Of a DNA stretch of 64,000 nt, positions 28,951 to 37,695 are shown piece by piece; the first letter of the stretch is position 1; each line of letters opens with the position of its first letter. A model generated the notes under the pieces. That model searched no databases. It was not told where the DNA came from and saw nothing but the letters and a program-made list of their open reading frames with translations. Position numbers and translations under genes: made by a program. Origin of the DNA: Pseudomonas svalbardensis (GTDB lineage Bacteria; Pseudomonadota; Gammaproteobacteria; Pseudomonadales; Pseudomonadaceae); NCBI RefSeq assembly GCF_030053115.1, contig NZ_CP125619.1, positions 5,382,001-5,446,000 of the forward strand, read 5' to 3'.

Positions 28951-30780
28951 ATGGATGTGCGATTGCCTTTAACGAGCGCCGGCATTTGCCTGGCTTTGCT
29001 GATGAGCGCCTGCTCACCCAGCGATGAGAAGCGCCAGGTCAGCCTCGAGGAAAAGACTGCGCAGTTCGAGAAGTCTCTGGATGCGATTCAGGATCCGAAA
29101 CTCAAGGATGCCGTGGCTGAACTTGGCGGCTCACTGTTGTTGCTCGAGCGTGCGCAACTCAAGCTCGACAGCAAACCGGTGGAAACAGAGTATGGCGAAG
29201 ACGCCCTCGCCGTCCTCAAGCACTATCCGACGCCCCAAGCCTTGGTCGACACGTACATCAACGGTCTGTTCGTGCTGCACAAGGACTCCAGTTCCGACTA
29301 CCTGACCGACCTGCAACCGGTGTTCCCCTTCAACTTCAACATTCCGGCCGCGTTTCTCTTTCCCCATAGCGTTGAATGGCAATCGGTGACTTTGAGCAAC
29401 AAACGCGTCATCCCGTTTCAGCCGGAATGGTCAGAAACCGATCCCGGTATTCAACTGAGCCCATCGAGCTCAAACCTGACCAACCCCGACGACCTGACGG
29501 TGTCCTACCCCTTCATCGATGGGCTGGATGCCGAAAACAAGAACCAGCCACAACCGGTGAGCCTGCAAGGCAAGGTGGAAGTGATCGCGCCGCGCCGGCT
29601 CTACAGCTTCGACCTGACGAAAAAAGATGTCGGCCAGACTCGCACCAACGACAACCTTAGCGTCACCCTGCTGAACCTTGCAAACAACTACGCCGAAATC
29701 GAATTCAACAACAGCGCGCCACAGGCCCCCGAGGTCGGCGAAACACCGCTGAACCCGCTGATCGTCCAGGCCAAGGACAGCACCGGGCAATTTCTCTCGC
29801 GCTCAGGCTCGATCAACGAAACCAGCGCACAAATTGCCTTCTATCAAAAACAGCTGGCGAAAATGCAACAGCAGAAAGCCTGGAGCGAGAGTTTCGAAAG
29901 ACAGTTCGAGGAAGAGCAGCGCGCCTTTGAGAAGCAGCAGAGCCACCATTATTCGAAGGTGTACTTCAACGGGCCGATCGAAACGCTTGAGGTCAGCGTA
30001 CTGGACTTTTCAACCGCCACGGTGACCCGCAAGGACTTGAACCTGCCGGTACTTCGCTTCGACCCACACACCACGCAAAAGACCATCCAGCCACTGACGC
30101 TGCCGGTGGTGGTGTACGACGACCAGGCCCCGATCTGGCTCAAGGGTGCCACGCTTGGCGAGGAACAACTGAAAAAGACTGTCAGCATCAGTCAGTCGGT
30201 CGAAGATCCCAGCGCCGCGCGTATCGAGTTCGATCACCCCAAAAGCTTCAATGATGAGCTGCTCGGCACCTCCTTCAGCCCCGGCGAAAGCCCGGTCAGT
30301 TTCTTTACCGAGGACGGTAACGGCAAACGCGATGAGCCGATCGAATTGCCGCCAGAGGCTTACCAGGTCGATCCCCTGCGCGGCACCATCACCTACGACT
30401 TGAACCTGTTTCCAGAAACTCCGGCTTACGCGGTGGGCTCCATGCCGCTGTTTCTCGCCACCATCGAAAAGAAAACCATCGACGCCCACCAGTTGCCCAA
30501 AGGGCTGGTACTCCAAGGCAATGCGCTGGTGGTCGATCTGAAGCAGTTTCCCGCCCAGGACTGGCGTTTCTTCGCCAAGGACGACAGCGGCAATTATCTG
30601 AAGGAGATTCTTTCGGTCAGCCATGATGCGAGCGCGGAAGGCCCGGCATTATTGAGGGTGCATTATTTCTACGGGCAACCAACCCGTCTGGAAACCTATC
30701 AACGAACCGATCTCTCCACCGTGCAATATGGCTTCGAGGTCAAACTCGACAAGGCGGACACGTCCAACCTTGCTCAATAG
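28951..30780 (+). CDS. Large predicted lipoprotein of unknown function
   Basis: 609 residues. Signal peptide with lipobox LLMSAC at residues ~17-22; the +2 residue is Ser, which favours the outer membrane. The mature protein starts with a short coiled coil (EEKTAQFEKSLDAIQDPKLKDAVAELGGSLLLLERAQL). A predicted beta-rich body follows, with a Gln/Glu-rich helical segment in the middle (FYQKQLAKMQQQKAWSESFERQFEEEQRAFEKQQ). I recognise no domain. The ATG at 28951 has AGGAAG upstream. Convergent with the next gene, five bases apart. Confidence 0.8.
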   Translation: MDVRLPLTSAGICLALLMSACSPSDEKRQVSLEEKTAQFEKSLDAIQDPKLKDAVAELGGSLLLLERAQLKLDSKPVETEYGEDALAVLKHYPTPQALVDTYINGLFVLHKDSSSDYLTDLQPVFPFNFNIPAAFLFPHSVEWQSVTLSNKRVIPFQPEWSETDPGIQLSPSSSNLTNPDDLTVSYPFIDGLDAENKNQPQPVSLQGKVEVIAPRRLYSFDLTKKDVGQTRTNDNLSVTLLNLANNYAEIEFNNSAPQAPEVGETPLNPLIVQAKDSTGQFLSRSGSINETSAQIAFYQKQLAKMQQQKAWSESFERQFEEEQRAFEKQQSHHYSKVYFNGPIETLEVSVLDFSTATVTRKDLNLPVLRFDPHTTQKTIQPLTLPVVVYDDQAPIWLKGATLGEEQLKKTVSISQSVEDPSAARIEFDHPKSFNDELLGTSFSPGESPVSFFTEDGNGKRDEPIELPPEAYQVDPLRGTITYDLNLFPETPAYAVGSMPLFLATIEKKTIDAHQLPKGLVLQGNALVVDLKQFPAQDWRFFAKDDSGNYLKEILSVSHDASAEGPALLRVHYFYGQPTRLETYQRTDLSTVQYGFEVKLDKADTSNLAQ

Positions 30781-30785
30781 CCTGT

Positions 30786-31127
30786 TCAGTGCTCGGGCCG
30801 AAACTCGAAACCTCCAGGGTTGCGGCAGCGGCCACCATTGATTTCCCGCAGCTGAGCTTGCAGGTGCAGGCACCAGATTTGCGGATCATCGGCCAGCTCA
30901 TAGCCGTGCAGGGTGAGACTTTCAACGATGGTGTCGAGGATCGACTCAGCCACAAAGGGGCCATGAAACGGGCCTTGGGCTTTGATGGCAGAAGGTTGTT
31001 CGCCGGCCATTCCAGCGGCGAAGAGTAAGGTCCACATGCCCGTATCCCCCGCCAATGGGCGGATGGCACACTCGATACGGGTCACAAGGCCCAGGCATTG
31101 ACGGGTGAGGCAGAGGTTGCGCGACAT
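30786..31127 (-). CDS. Conserved hypothetical protein (PA4575-like)
   Basis: 113 residues (MSRNLCLTRQCLGLVTRIECAIRPLAGDTGMWTLLFAAGMAGEQPSAIKAQGPFHGPFVAESILDTIVESLTLHGYELADDPQIWCLHLQAQLREIN). Soluble, four Cys, no signal peptide, no motif I can assign. Its place next to the Lon-like protease matches P. aeruginosa. Confidence 0.7.
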   Translation of the reverse strand: MSRNLCLTRQCLGLVTRIECAIRPLAGDTGMWTLLFAAGMAGEQPSAIKAQGPFHGPFVAESILDTIVESLTLHGYELADDPQIWCLHLQAQLREINGGRCRNPGGFEFRPEH

Positions 31128-31329
31128 GGCGGCGACCCTCGGTAGATCCGGTATTCAGCCCCCACGGGAGGGCTGTCTCGATCCAGTGATTACTGTCGAT
31201 ATCCTTGACCTGAGAATAGAGGAAAAGTCTGACTAGCACGTCAAGTGAGACCAGAAGGCGCCGAATGGTCATTGTGTGAATATTGACGCCAGACTGATGG
31301 CACTTTTTTGAGTACGACGCCGATAGACA
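31128..31329. other. Non-coding gap
   Basis: Together with the REP doublet that follows, this fills 318 bases between two minus-strand genes. Apart from the presumed promoter of the upstream small gene, I see no convincing open frame or structured RNA. Confidence 0.5.
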
Positions 31330-31418
31330 TGTGGGAGCGGGCTTGCTCGCGAATGCGGTGGGTCAGCCAACATATCTGTTGAATGAAAACCGTATTCGCG
31401 AGCAAGCCCGCTCCCACA
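31330..31418. repeat. REP doublet after the Lon-like protease gene
   Basis: Inverted arms of TGTGGGAGCGGGCTTGCTCG type with a core (CAACATATCTGTTGAATG) similar to those of the other doublets. It lies 27 bases past the protease stop codon. Confidence 0.85.
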
Positions 31419-31445
31419 GGGGGTTGAGGTGATCTCAGGTTTGTG

Positions 31446-33884
31446 TCAGGCCGGTTTGGCCTCGACCAGTGCTTCCTGCGCAGCTTCTTTCTCGGCTTCC
31501 TTGAGGTCTTCTTCGCTGATCATTTCTGCGATGACCCGCAAGCGTTCCACCACCCGCGCGTTAACGCTGCCTTCAGGGAACTGGCCATCGGCGTCCGGCG
31601 CACCGGCCGGTTCGCCGACCAACAGGCTAAGGGCTTCATCAGCCTGGCGCACGGCGTAGACGTGGAACTGCCCCGCGCGCACCGCCGTCAGCACTTTCTC
31701 GTCGAGCATCAACGTGGCAACGTTGGCGTGGGGAATGATTGCGCCCTGCTCACCGGTCAACCCGCGGGCTTCGCAGAGTCGGAAGAATCCTTCGATCTTC
31801 TCGTTGACCCCGCCCACCGCCTGCACTTCACCAAACTGGTTGATCGAGCCGGTGATCGCAAAACACTGCTTGAGCGGGGTTTTCGACAGGGCGGAAATCA
31901 AGGTGCAAGCCTCGCCCAACGATGCGCTATCACCATCGACGTAACCGTAGGACTGCTCCAGGGCGATACTCGCGGAAATCGCCAGCGGGAATTCCTGGGC
32001 GTAACGGCTGCCCAGATACCCCGTGAGGATCATCACGCCTTTGGAGTGAATGGGCTGACCGAGGTTGACCTCGCGCTCGATGTCGACGATGCCGCTACCG
32101 CCCGGATAGACCGTGGCGGAAATCCGCGCCGGCACACCGAATGCCGAATCGCCAACCTCCAGTACTGTCAGCCCGTTGCATTTGCCCACCGCCGCGCCGT
32201 CCGTGTCGATCAGGATGATCCCGGCCAGCATGTCATCGAGAATCCGCGCCGAGACGCGCCCGGTACGCGTGGCCTTGGCCTTGAGCGCACGTTCGATGTG
32301 CCCGGCGTCGGTCATTTCATCACCGGCCAGTTGGCGAATGAAATCCGCCTCGCTGACCAGCTGGAACAGATCACCGATCCGCGCCGACAAACGCCCCTGG
32401 TGCTCAGCCAGGCGAGCACTGTAAGTTGCCAGACGCGCCACCGCATCAGCGGTCAGCGGCGCCATGCCTTCTTCGGAGGTGCGGGTTTTGAGCAACTGGG
32501 CGAACTGCTCCAGGCTTTCGTCGACCATCGGGATGTCTTCGTCGAAGTCCACCAGGACGCGGAACAACTCCTGGAAGTCCGGATCGAGGTCCTGCAGCGT
32601 GTAGTAGAGCTGTCGGGCGCCAATGATGACGACTTTGACCTGCAACGGAATGTGTTGCGGAGCAAGGGTCACGGTGGCGAAACGGCCCATCTCGCCCAGC
32701 GGCGATTCCATTTTCAATTTGCGCGATTGCAGCGCGCGTTTGAGCGCATCCCACACGAATGGCTCGCTAAGCATTTTTTCCGCTTCAAGAATCAAGAAGC
32801 CGCCATTGGCGCGGTGCAGCGCACCCGGACGCAACTGTCGATACGTGGTGTAGAGCGCGCCCTGATCGGTGGTGTACTCGATGCGGCCGAACAAGTTTTC
32901 GTAAGTCGGGTGCGGCTCAAAGACCACTGGCGCACCGCCGCTGAACGGATGACCGACCACCAGGCTCGGCGCGTATTGCTCTTCCAGCAGCTTGCGGGCG
33001 ATGGCGTCAGTCTTGCTGTCGTCCACCAGTTGCTCGACCACGGTTTTGAGCAGATACACCTGCATGGCTTGCAGGTAACCGCAGACCGCCGCGTTTTCTG
33101 CATACTTCTCCGACAACGGAGAAAGCAAAGGCTGCAAGGCCAGAGTGATGGTTTCTTCGTTGAGCTGGCGCAGTTGATTGCTCGACTCACGCTTCCACTG
33201 CGGCAGGCTGGCGAGCTCTTCGTTCAGCCGCTCTTCCAGCCACGAAATGTCGTCGTGAAAACGCTCTCGATCGGCTTCCGGCAACTGGGCAAATTCGGCT
33301 TCGTCCACGGCTTTGCCTTCACTCATCGGGGTGAAGGCGATATTGCTGCTGTCGCGGTACAGCGCAACGTCCTTCTCCAGCGCCAGGCGCTCGATCACAT
33401 CCAGCGCGCGGTCATAGCGTTGATTGAAGGCGCGGTCGATGGCGCTCTTCTTCTGCTGGTAGGACGGGTGCTCGAACACGGCCGGAAAAGTCGCCAGCAG
33501 GTTGTCGATCAAGCCGTTGATGTCATCAATAAAGGCGCCGGCGGTGCCCGACGGCAACTCCAGTGCGCGAGGTTCGCGAGGATCATCGAAATTGTTGACG
33601 TAGACCCAGTCCGCCGGGGTTTGCAGGCGTTTGCCTTCGGCTTTCAGGTAGCGTTTGACGAACGAGAACCGGCCAGTGCCGGGCTCACCCATGACGAAGA
33701 CGTTGTAACCGGGGCGTGGCATGGCCACACCGAACTGCAAGGCTTCGACCGCACGTTCCTGGCCAAGCACACCGCGGAAGGGCTCCAAATCATTAGTGGT
33801 AGAGAAGCTGAACTGTTCAGCGGAAAACGGACGGGTCAGCGCGTCGGGCGCTAAACGCAAGCTGGCAGCTACAGGATCAGGCAT
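31446..33884 (-). CDS. Lon-like ATP-dependent protease (AAA_32 / S16 family)
   Basis: 812 residues. An N-terminal AAA-type region has a Walker-A-like GEPGTGRFS in which Lys is replaced by Arg. A long helical insert and a C-terminal S16 protease domain follow, with the catalytic Ser in GYVDGDSASLGEAC and Lys in VGGVNEKIEGFF, the Ser-Lys dyad of Lon. The GGSGIVDIEREVNLGQPIHSKGVMILTGYL signature fits the LonB/YcbZ group. It differs from Lon in lacking the substrate-binding N-domain. A role in protein quality control is inference. Confidence 0.88.
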   Translation of the reverse strand: MPDPVAASLRLAPDALTRPFSAEQFSFSTTNDLEPFRGVLGQERAVEALQFGVAMPRPGYNVFVMGEPGTGRFSFVKRYLKAEGKRLQTPADWVYVNNFDDPREPRALELPSGTAGAFIDDINGLIDNLLATFPAVFEHPSYQQKKSAIDRAFNQRYDRALDVIERLALEKDVALYRDSSNIAFTPMSEGKAVDEAEFAQLPEADRERFHDDISWLEERLNEELASLPQWKRESSNQLRQLNEETITLALQPLLSPLSEKYAENAAVCGYLQAMQVYLLKTVVEQLVDDSKTDAIARKLLEEQYAPSLVVGHPFSGGAPVVFEPHPTYENLFGRIEYTTDQGALYTTYRQLRPGALHRANGGFLILEAEKMLSEPFVWDALKRALQSRKLKMESPLGEMGRFATVTLAPQHIPLQVKVVIIGARQLYYTLQDLDPDFQELFRVLVDFDEDIPMVDESLEQFAQLLKTRTSEEGMAPLTADAVARLATYSARLAEHQGRLSARIGDLFQLVSEADFIRQLAGDEMTDAGHIERALKAKATRTGRVSARILDDMLAGIILIDTDGAAVGKCNGLTVLEVGDSAFGVPARISATVYPGGSGIVDIEREVNLGQPIHSKGVMILTGYLGSRYAQEFPLAISASIALEQSYGYVDGDSASLGEACTLISALSKTPLKQCFAITGSINQFGEVQAVGGVNEKIEGFFRLCEARGLTGEQGAIIPHANVATLMLDEKVLTAVRAGQFHVYAVRQADEALSLLVGEPAGAPDADGQFPEGSVNARVVERLRVIAEMISEEDLKEAEKEAAQEALVEAKPA

Positions 33885-34043
33885 CGGGCTTCCTTACATC
33901 AGGCGGGGCAGATAGCGGCATTCTGGCGCTGCCCATACCTCACTTGCAAGGCGCGCCTCTAGCCAAAGCATAGACAAAGCAGCATCCCCAAGCGGGCCGG
34001 GTCTAAATCAATGTTTTCAACGAATGTTATGCAAAAAATAACG

Positions 34044-34071
34044 GAACCTCAGGAACGTGCCTAAACTCCAA
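34044..34071 (+). promoter_or_regulatory. Possible AlgU (extracytoplasmic sigma) promoter
   Basis: GAACCT, 17 bases, TCCAA, about 90 bases before the DUF3015 gene. It resembles the AlgU consensus GAACTT-N16/17-TCTGA, with one mismatch in each box. Confidence 0.3.
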
Positions 34072-34160
34072 ACTGCGCGGCTGGAACAATAACCGGCCCA
34101 CTGGCGCCAGATCGGGCCAGACCCCTTGTCCATTGGTATGCACATAAAGAGAACAAAGCT

Positions 34161-34649
34161 ATGAAACGGATTCTTCTCGGTACTCTCTTCACCGCTGTAT
34201 CCCTCAATGCCATGGCTCAGGCGCCAGGCGGCCCGGATTGCGGTTGGGGCAACATGCTGTTCGAAGGTCAGCGTGGCACCCCGGCTCACTTCCTGGCATC
34301 CACCACCAACGGCACTTCCGGCAACGCAACGTTCGGTATGACCTCTGGTACCAACGGTTGCTCGACCAATGCGTCGCTGACCTATGGCGGCAAATCCTGG
34401 ATTGCCATGAATGGCATGATGAACGAGCTGTCTGAAGACATGGCTAAAGGTCAGGGCGAAGCGCTGACCACTTACGCCGTGGTACTGGGCGTGGCGCCGG
34501 AAGACCGTGCGCATTTCGCCGCCGTCACTCATGAGCACTTCCAGCAGATCTTCAGCAAGGCTGACGTGACCGCTGACGACGTGCATACCAACACCCTGGC
34601 CGTTCTGAAGAGCGATCCTCGTCTGGCCAAGTACGCTACTCAAGCTTAA
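34161..34649 (+). CDS. DUF3015 family exported protein
   Basis: 162 residues. Signal peptide MKRILLGTLFTAVSLNAMAQ, then APGGPDCGWGNMLFEGQRGTPAHFLASTTNGTSGNATFGMTSGTNGCSTN, the characteristic DUF3015 start with two Cys. Periplasmic or envelope-associated; the role is unknown. A possible AlgU-type promoter lies upstream, and it has its own terminator, so it is probably monocistronic. Confidence 0.88.
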   Translation: MKRILLGTLFTAVSLNAMAQAPGGPDCGWGNMLFEGQRGTPAHFLASTTNGTSGNATFGMTSGTNGCSTNASLTYGGKSWIAMNGMMNELSEDMAKGQGEALTTYAVVLGVAPEDRAHFAAVTHEHFQQIFSKADVTADDVHTNTLAVLKSDPRLAKYATQA

Positions 34650-34659
34650 GCTCGACCCG

Positions 34660-34692
34660 CCCGCTCCTTTCGGGGAGCGGGTTTTATTTTTT
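34660..34692 (+). terminator. Terminator of the DUF3015 gene
   Basis: Arms CCCGCTCC and GGAGCGGG around TTTCGG, followed by TTTTATTTTTT. Confidence 0.9.
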
Positions 34693-34742
34693 GGACCTGT
34701 CCCTTTTTGGGTCTTTGTTTCTTTCGACTTAAGTTGCCCACT

Positions 34743-36596
34743 ATGCTCAAACGCCTTGCCTGGCTGGCGCTCTGTGTCTGCGCCCCGCTGTCTGCCACGC
34801 CCAAAATCGACAATCAACGTTTGCAGCAATTGGCCAATGACCCCTTCTGGATTTCCCTGGGCCACTACGAAACCGCCAAACTCGGTGGCTGGCGCAGCTA
34901 TGTCAGCGACAAGAAGTTCTTCCTCGCCGCCGATGGCAATGAACATCCTGACCGTGAACTGGCGGCGACCGTGCAAGCGCTGTACGCCCCGGCCAGCGCC
35001 GGTGAAAAACATGCGCAATGCGTCTACCCAGCCCGCACCCGCTGGCTGAAGGCGCAGCTCAACCTGAGCGATCTGCCGAAGCTTCCCTGCACTGAATTCA
35101 AGCAATGGTTCAAGGATGTTTCGCCCCACAGTGCGGTGATGATTTTCCCGGCCGCGTATCTGAACAGTCCGTCATCGATGTTCGGCCATACGTTGCTGCG
35201 CATCGACCAGGCCAATGTGCAGAGCGATCAAACCGCCCTGCTCAGTTATGCAATCAACTTCGGCGCGTACATCGAAGGCTCGGACAACAGCATCCTGTAT
35301 GCCTGGAAAGGCTTGATGGGCGGCTATCCCGGTTTGTTTGCCCTGGTGCCATATCAAGAAAAACTCTCGGAGTACCGCAGCCTCGAGAATCGCGATCTGT
35401 GGGAATACCGCCTGAACCTGACCCAGGCAGAAACCGAGCGCATGGTCGAGCACGTCTGGGAGCTCAAGCAGATCCAGTTCGACTATTTTTTCTTCGACGA
35501 AAACTGCTCTTATCGCCTGCTGGAATTGCTGCAAGTCGCCCGCCCGAGCCTGCGATTGACCGAACAATTCCCGCTGACCGCGATTCCTACCGACACCGTC
35601 AAAGCGGTAAAAGAAGCCGGACTGGTGGAATCCATTCAGTATCGACCGTCCCGCGAACGTGAACTGCTGAGCCGCGCCGAGCCGTTGACCCATTCAGAAC
35701 AGGAATGGGTGCTGAAAGTCAGCGCCGACCAGAAGCAGTTGCAGGAACCGGCGTTCAAGGCTCAACCCAAGGATCGTCAGGCGTTGATCATCGACGCTGC
35801 CTATCGCCTGGAGCGCTACCGCGCCAACGGCCAGGAACGTGATCCGCAACGGGCGCAGCGCAGTTTCGAACTTCTGCGGGCGATCAACCAAAACCCGGCA
35901 CCGGAACTGGACATCCCGCAACCTGGCCTGCCAGAGGATGGCCATGAATCGCGCACCTGGCAGGCCGGTATCGGCACTCGAGGCGACAAGGCGTTTGGCG
36001 AATATGGCCTGCGCATGGCGTATCACGACCTCAACGACAACGCCGAAAGCTTCCCCCTCGGCGCGCAGATTGAAATCCTGCAAATGAAACTGCGCCAGTA
36101 CGAAGGCAATCACTGGCAGTTGCAGCAATTGGACCTGGCGACCATTCGCTCCCTGACTCCGCGCAATGAATTGCTGCAACCACTCTCGTGGCAAGTCACC
36201 GGCGGCCTGGAGCGCGTGCCGGGCAAGCATGACGACGAAACCCTGGTCAGCCACGTCAATGGCGGTGGCGGCGGGACCTGGCAACTGGGCGACGACATGC
36301 TCGGCTTTGCTTTGGGCACCGTGCGCGTTGAACACAACAACGACTTTGCCGGCTTCATCGCGCCAGCGGCGGGCTTCAACAGCGGTTTGCTGTGGAAAAA
36401 CCCGCTGGGCAACTTCAGCCTGGAAGCCAAGGGCGACTTCTTCACCAACGGCGAAGTGCGCCGTAGCGTGAGTCTGAATCAGCAGTGGGAATTGTCGCGC
36501 AACCTGGGTTTACGCCTGAGTGCCCAGCGCGAATTCAGCCACCTGGCTTCGCCCGAGAATGAAGTGATGCTTGAGGTGAAGTGGTATCACTATTGA
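34743..36596 (+). CDS. DUF4105 family envelope protein
   Basis: 617 residues. Short signal peptide (MLKRLAWLALCVCAPLSA). The central DUF4105 domain has conserved SPSSMFGHTLLRID, AINFGA and FFFDENCSYRLLELL; the His and Cys in these motifs resemble a papain/NlpC-like catalytic pair. The C-terminal third is rich in alternating beta-strand patterns (GIGTRGDKAFGEYGLRMAYHDLND ... NEVMLEVKWYHY), suggesting an outer-membrane barrel. The enzymatic role is inference. Confidence 0.8.
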   Translation: MLKRLAWLALCVCAPLSATPKIDNQRLQQLANDPFWISLGHYETAKLGGWRSYVSDKKFFLAADGNEHPDRELAATVQALYAPASAGEKHAQCVYPARTRWLKAQLNLSDLPKLPCTEFKQWFKDVSPHSAVMIFPAAYLNSPSSMFGHTLLRIDQANVQSDQTALLSYAINFGAYIEGSDNSILYAWKGLMGGYPGLFALVPYQEKLSEYRSLENRDLWEYRLNLTQAETERMVEHVWELKQIQFDYFFFDENCSYRLLELLQVARPSLRLTEQFPLTAIPTDTVKAVKEAGLVESIQYRPSRERELLSRAEPLTHSEQEWVLKVSADQKQLQEPAFKAQPKDRQALIIDAAYRLERYRANGQERDPQRAQRSFELLRAINQNPAPELDIPQPGLPEDGHESRTWQAGIGTRGDKAFGEYGLRMAYHDLNDNAESFPLGAQIEILQMKLRQYEGNHWQLQQLDLATIRSLTPRNELLQPLSWQVTGGLERVPGKHDDETLVSHVNGGGGGTWQLGDDMLGFALGTVRVEHNNDFAGFIAPAAGFNSGLLWKNPLGNFSLEAKGDFFTNGEVRRSVSLNQQWELSRNLGLRLSAQREFSHLASPENEVMLEVKWYHY

Positions 36597-36679
36597 CCTT
36601 TTGATCTTTCTTTCACATCCCGCTCACAAATCCACTCTTAGACTTCTCCTATAGGCCGTTGACGGTCTGGGAGTCTGAG

Positions 36680-37036
36680 ATGTGGCGTTGCGTGGTTGTG
36701 GTGGGTTTGCTGATGTTGATCGCGGGTTGCCAGACGACCCACGAGGATCTGATCGCCAAGGGTTATCCACCGGCATTCGCCGATGGCTTCGATGACGGTT
36801 GCAGCAGTGGCCGGCAAGCGGCGGGGGCAATCACCGGAGAGTTTCGTAAAAACGTTCCGCGTTACCTCAAGGACAAGCAGTACGCCGAGGGCTGGAGCGA
36901 TGGCTTCCGGCAGTGTCAGGCGATGCGCGAAAGCGAGGACCGTGAGGATTATCGCAGCCACCATTGGGACGACCGGGACAAAGCCTGGCAGCAGCAGAAG
37001 GATCAGGACGCCGCTCGTGCTTTTCGCTCGCAATAA
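36680..37036 (+). CDS. Small predicted lipoprotein
   Basis: 118 residues. Signal peptide with lipobox LIAGC, then CQTTHEDLIAKGYPPAFADGFDDGCSSGRQAAG and YAEGWSDGFRQC, two related Gly-Phe/Trp-Asp-Gly repeats that each carry a Cys. No named function. The start is taken at the ATG preceded by GGGAG. Confidence 0.75.
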   Translation: MWRCVVVVGLLMLIAGCQTTHEDLIAKGYPPAFADGFDDGCSSGRQAAGAITGEFRKNVPRYLKDKQYAEGWSDGFRQCQAMRESEDREDYRSHHWDDRDKAWQQQKDQDAARAFRSQ

Positions 37037-37106
37037 GTCGCCCACAGATATCTGTCGAAACTAAAAGCCTGCGACCATGGCCCAAACCCTATAACGGGAG
37101 AAAACC

Positions 37107-37601
37107 ATGAGTCGCGCCTTCGTCAATGAAGATAACGCCGCCGCGCAAGCCGATCAGCCCGTCGAACGGCAGGTCAGCACGCAGCCCAATTACGTCACGC
37201 CCGCCGGACTTACGCAGCTTCAGGCGAAAGTCGCCGAAGTGCAAAACCTGCTCAATGAACAGAGTTCGCGGGGTGAACTGGCGGACAAACAGCGTCAGGC
37301 CGATCTTGAGCGTGACTGGCGGTATTTCAATCAACGCCTGCAAAGCGCTCAGTTAGTCGTACCGGCCTCCTCGACCAACAAAGTGCAGATGGGCGCCTGG
37401 GTGACCTTTGCCGATGAACAGGGCAACGAACAACGCGTGCAGTTGGTGGGCGAAGATCAGGCGGATGCCGCGAACGGGTTGATCAACTGGGGCTCGCCGC
37501 TGGGGCGGGCGTTGCTGGGCGCGCAGGTCGGGGATGAAGTGCTGTGGAAGCGGCCGGCGGGGGACTTGTTGATTGAGGTGTTGGGCCTGGAAATCGGGTG
37601 A
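37107..37601 (+). CDS. GreA/GreB-family transcription factor
   Basis: 164 residues. N-terminal coiled coil (YVTPAGLTQLQAKVAEVQNLLNEQ) whose tip reads RGELADK, aligning with HGDLKEN of GreA. The two acidic tip residues (Glu57, Asp60) that stimulate RNA cleavage are thus kept in swapped form. The C-terminal FKBP-like domain has VQMGAWVTFADEQGNEQRVQLVGEDQAD and NWGSPLGRALLGAQVGDEV. The coiled coil looks shorter than in GreA and GreB, so it may be a Gre paralogue. Its terminator is the hairpin split by IS copy C. Confidence 0.8.
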   Translation: MSRAFVNEDNAAAQADQPVERQVSTQPNYVTPAGLTQLQAKVAEVQNLLNEQSSRGELADKQRQADLERDWRYFNQRLQSAQLVVPASSTNKVQMGAWVTFADEQGNEQRVQLVGEDQADAANGLINWGSPLGRALLGAQVGDEVLWKRPAGDLLIEVLGLEIG

Positions 37602-37609
37602 CCCATCCC

Positions 37610-37645
37610 TGTGGGAGCCGAGCTTGCTCGCGATGGCCGCGCCGC
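37610..37645. repeat. Single REP unit
   Basis: GTGGGAGCCGAGCTTGCTCG without an inverted partner, just before the interrupted terminator. Confidence 0.6.
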
Positions 37646-37674
37646 GGTCTCACTGAAAAACCATAAAAAAACGG

Positions 37675-37687
37675 AGCCCCGAAGGCT
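37675..37687. repeat. Left target duplication of IS copy C
   Basis: AGCCCCGAAGGCT, identical to 38849-38861. Preceded by A7-CGG, it is the first arm of the hairpin CGGAGCC-CCGAA-GGCTCCG, a bidirectional terminator between the Gre-like gene and ettA. Confidence 0.9.
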
Positions 37688-37695
37688 AATTCCGA

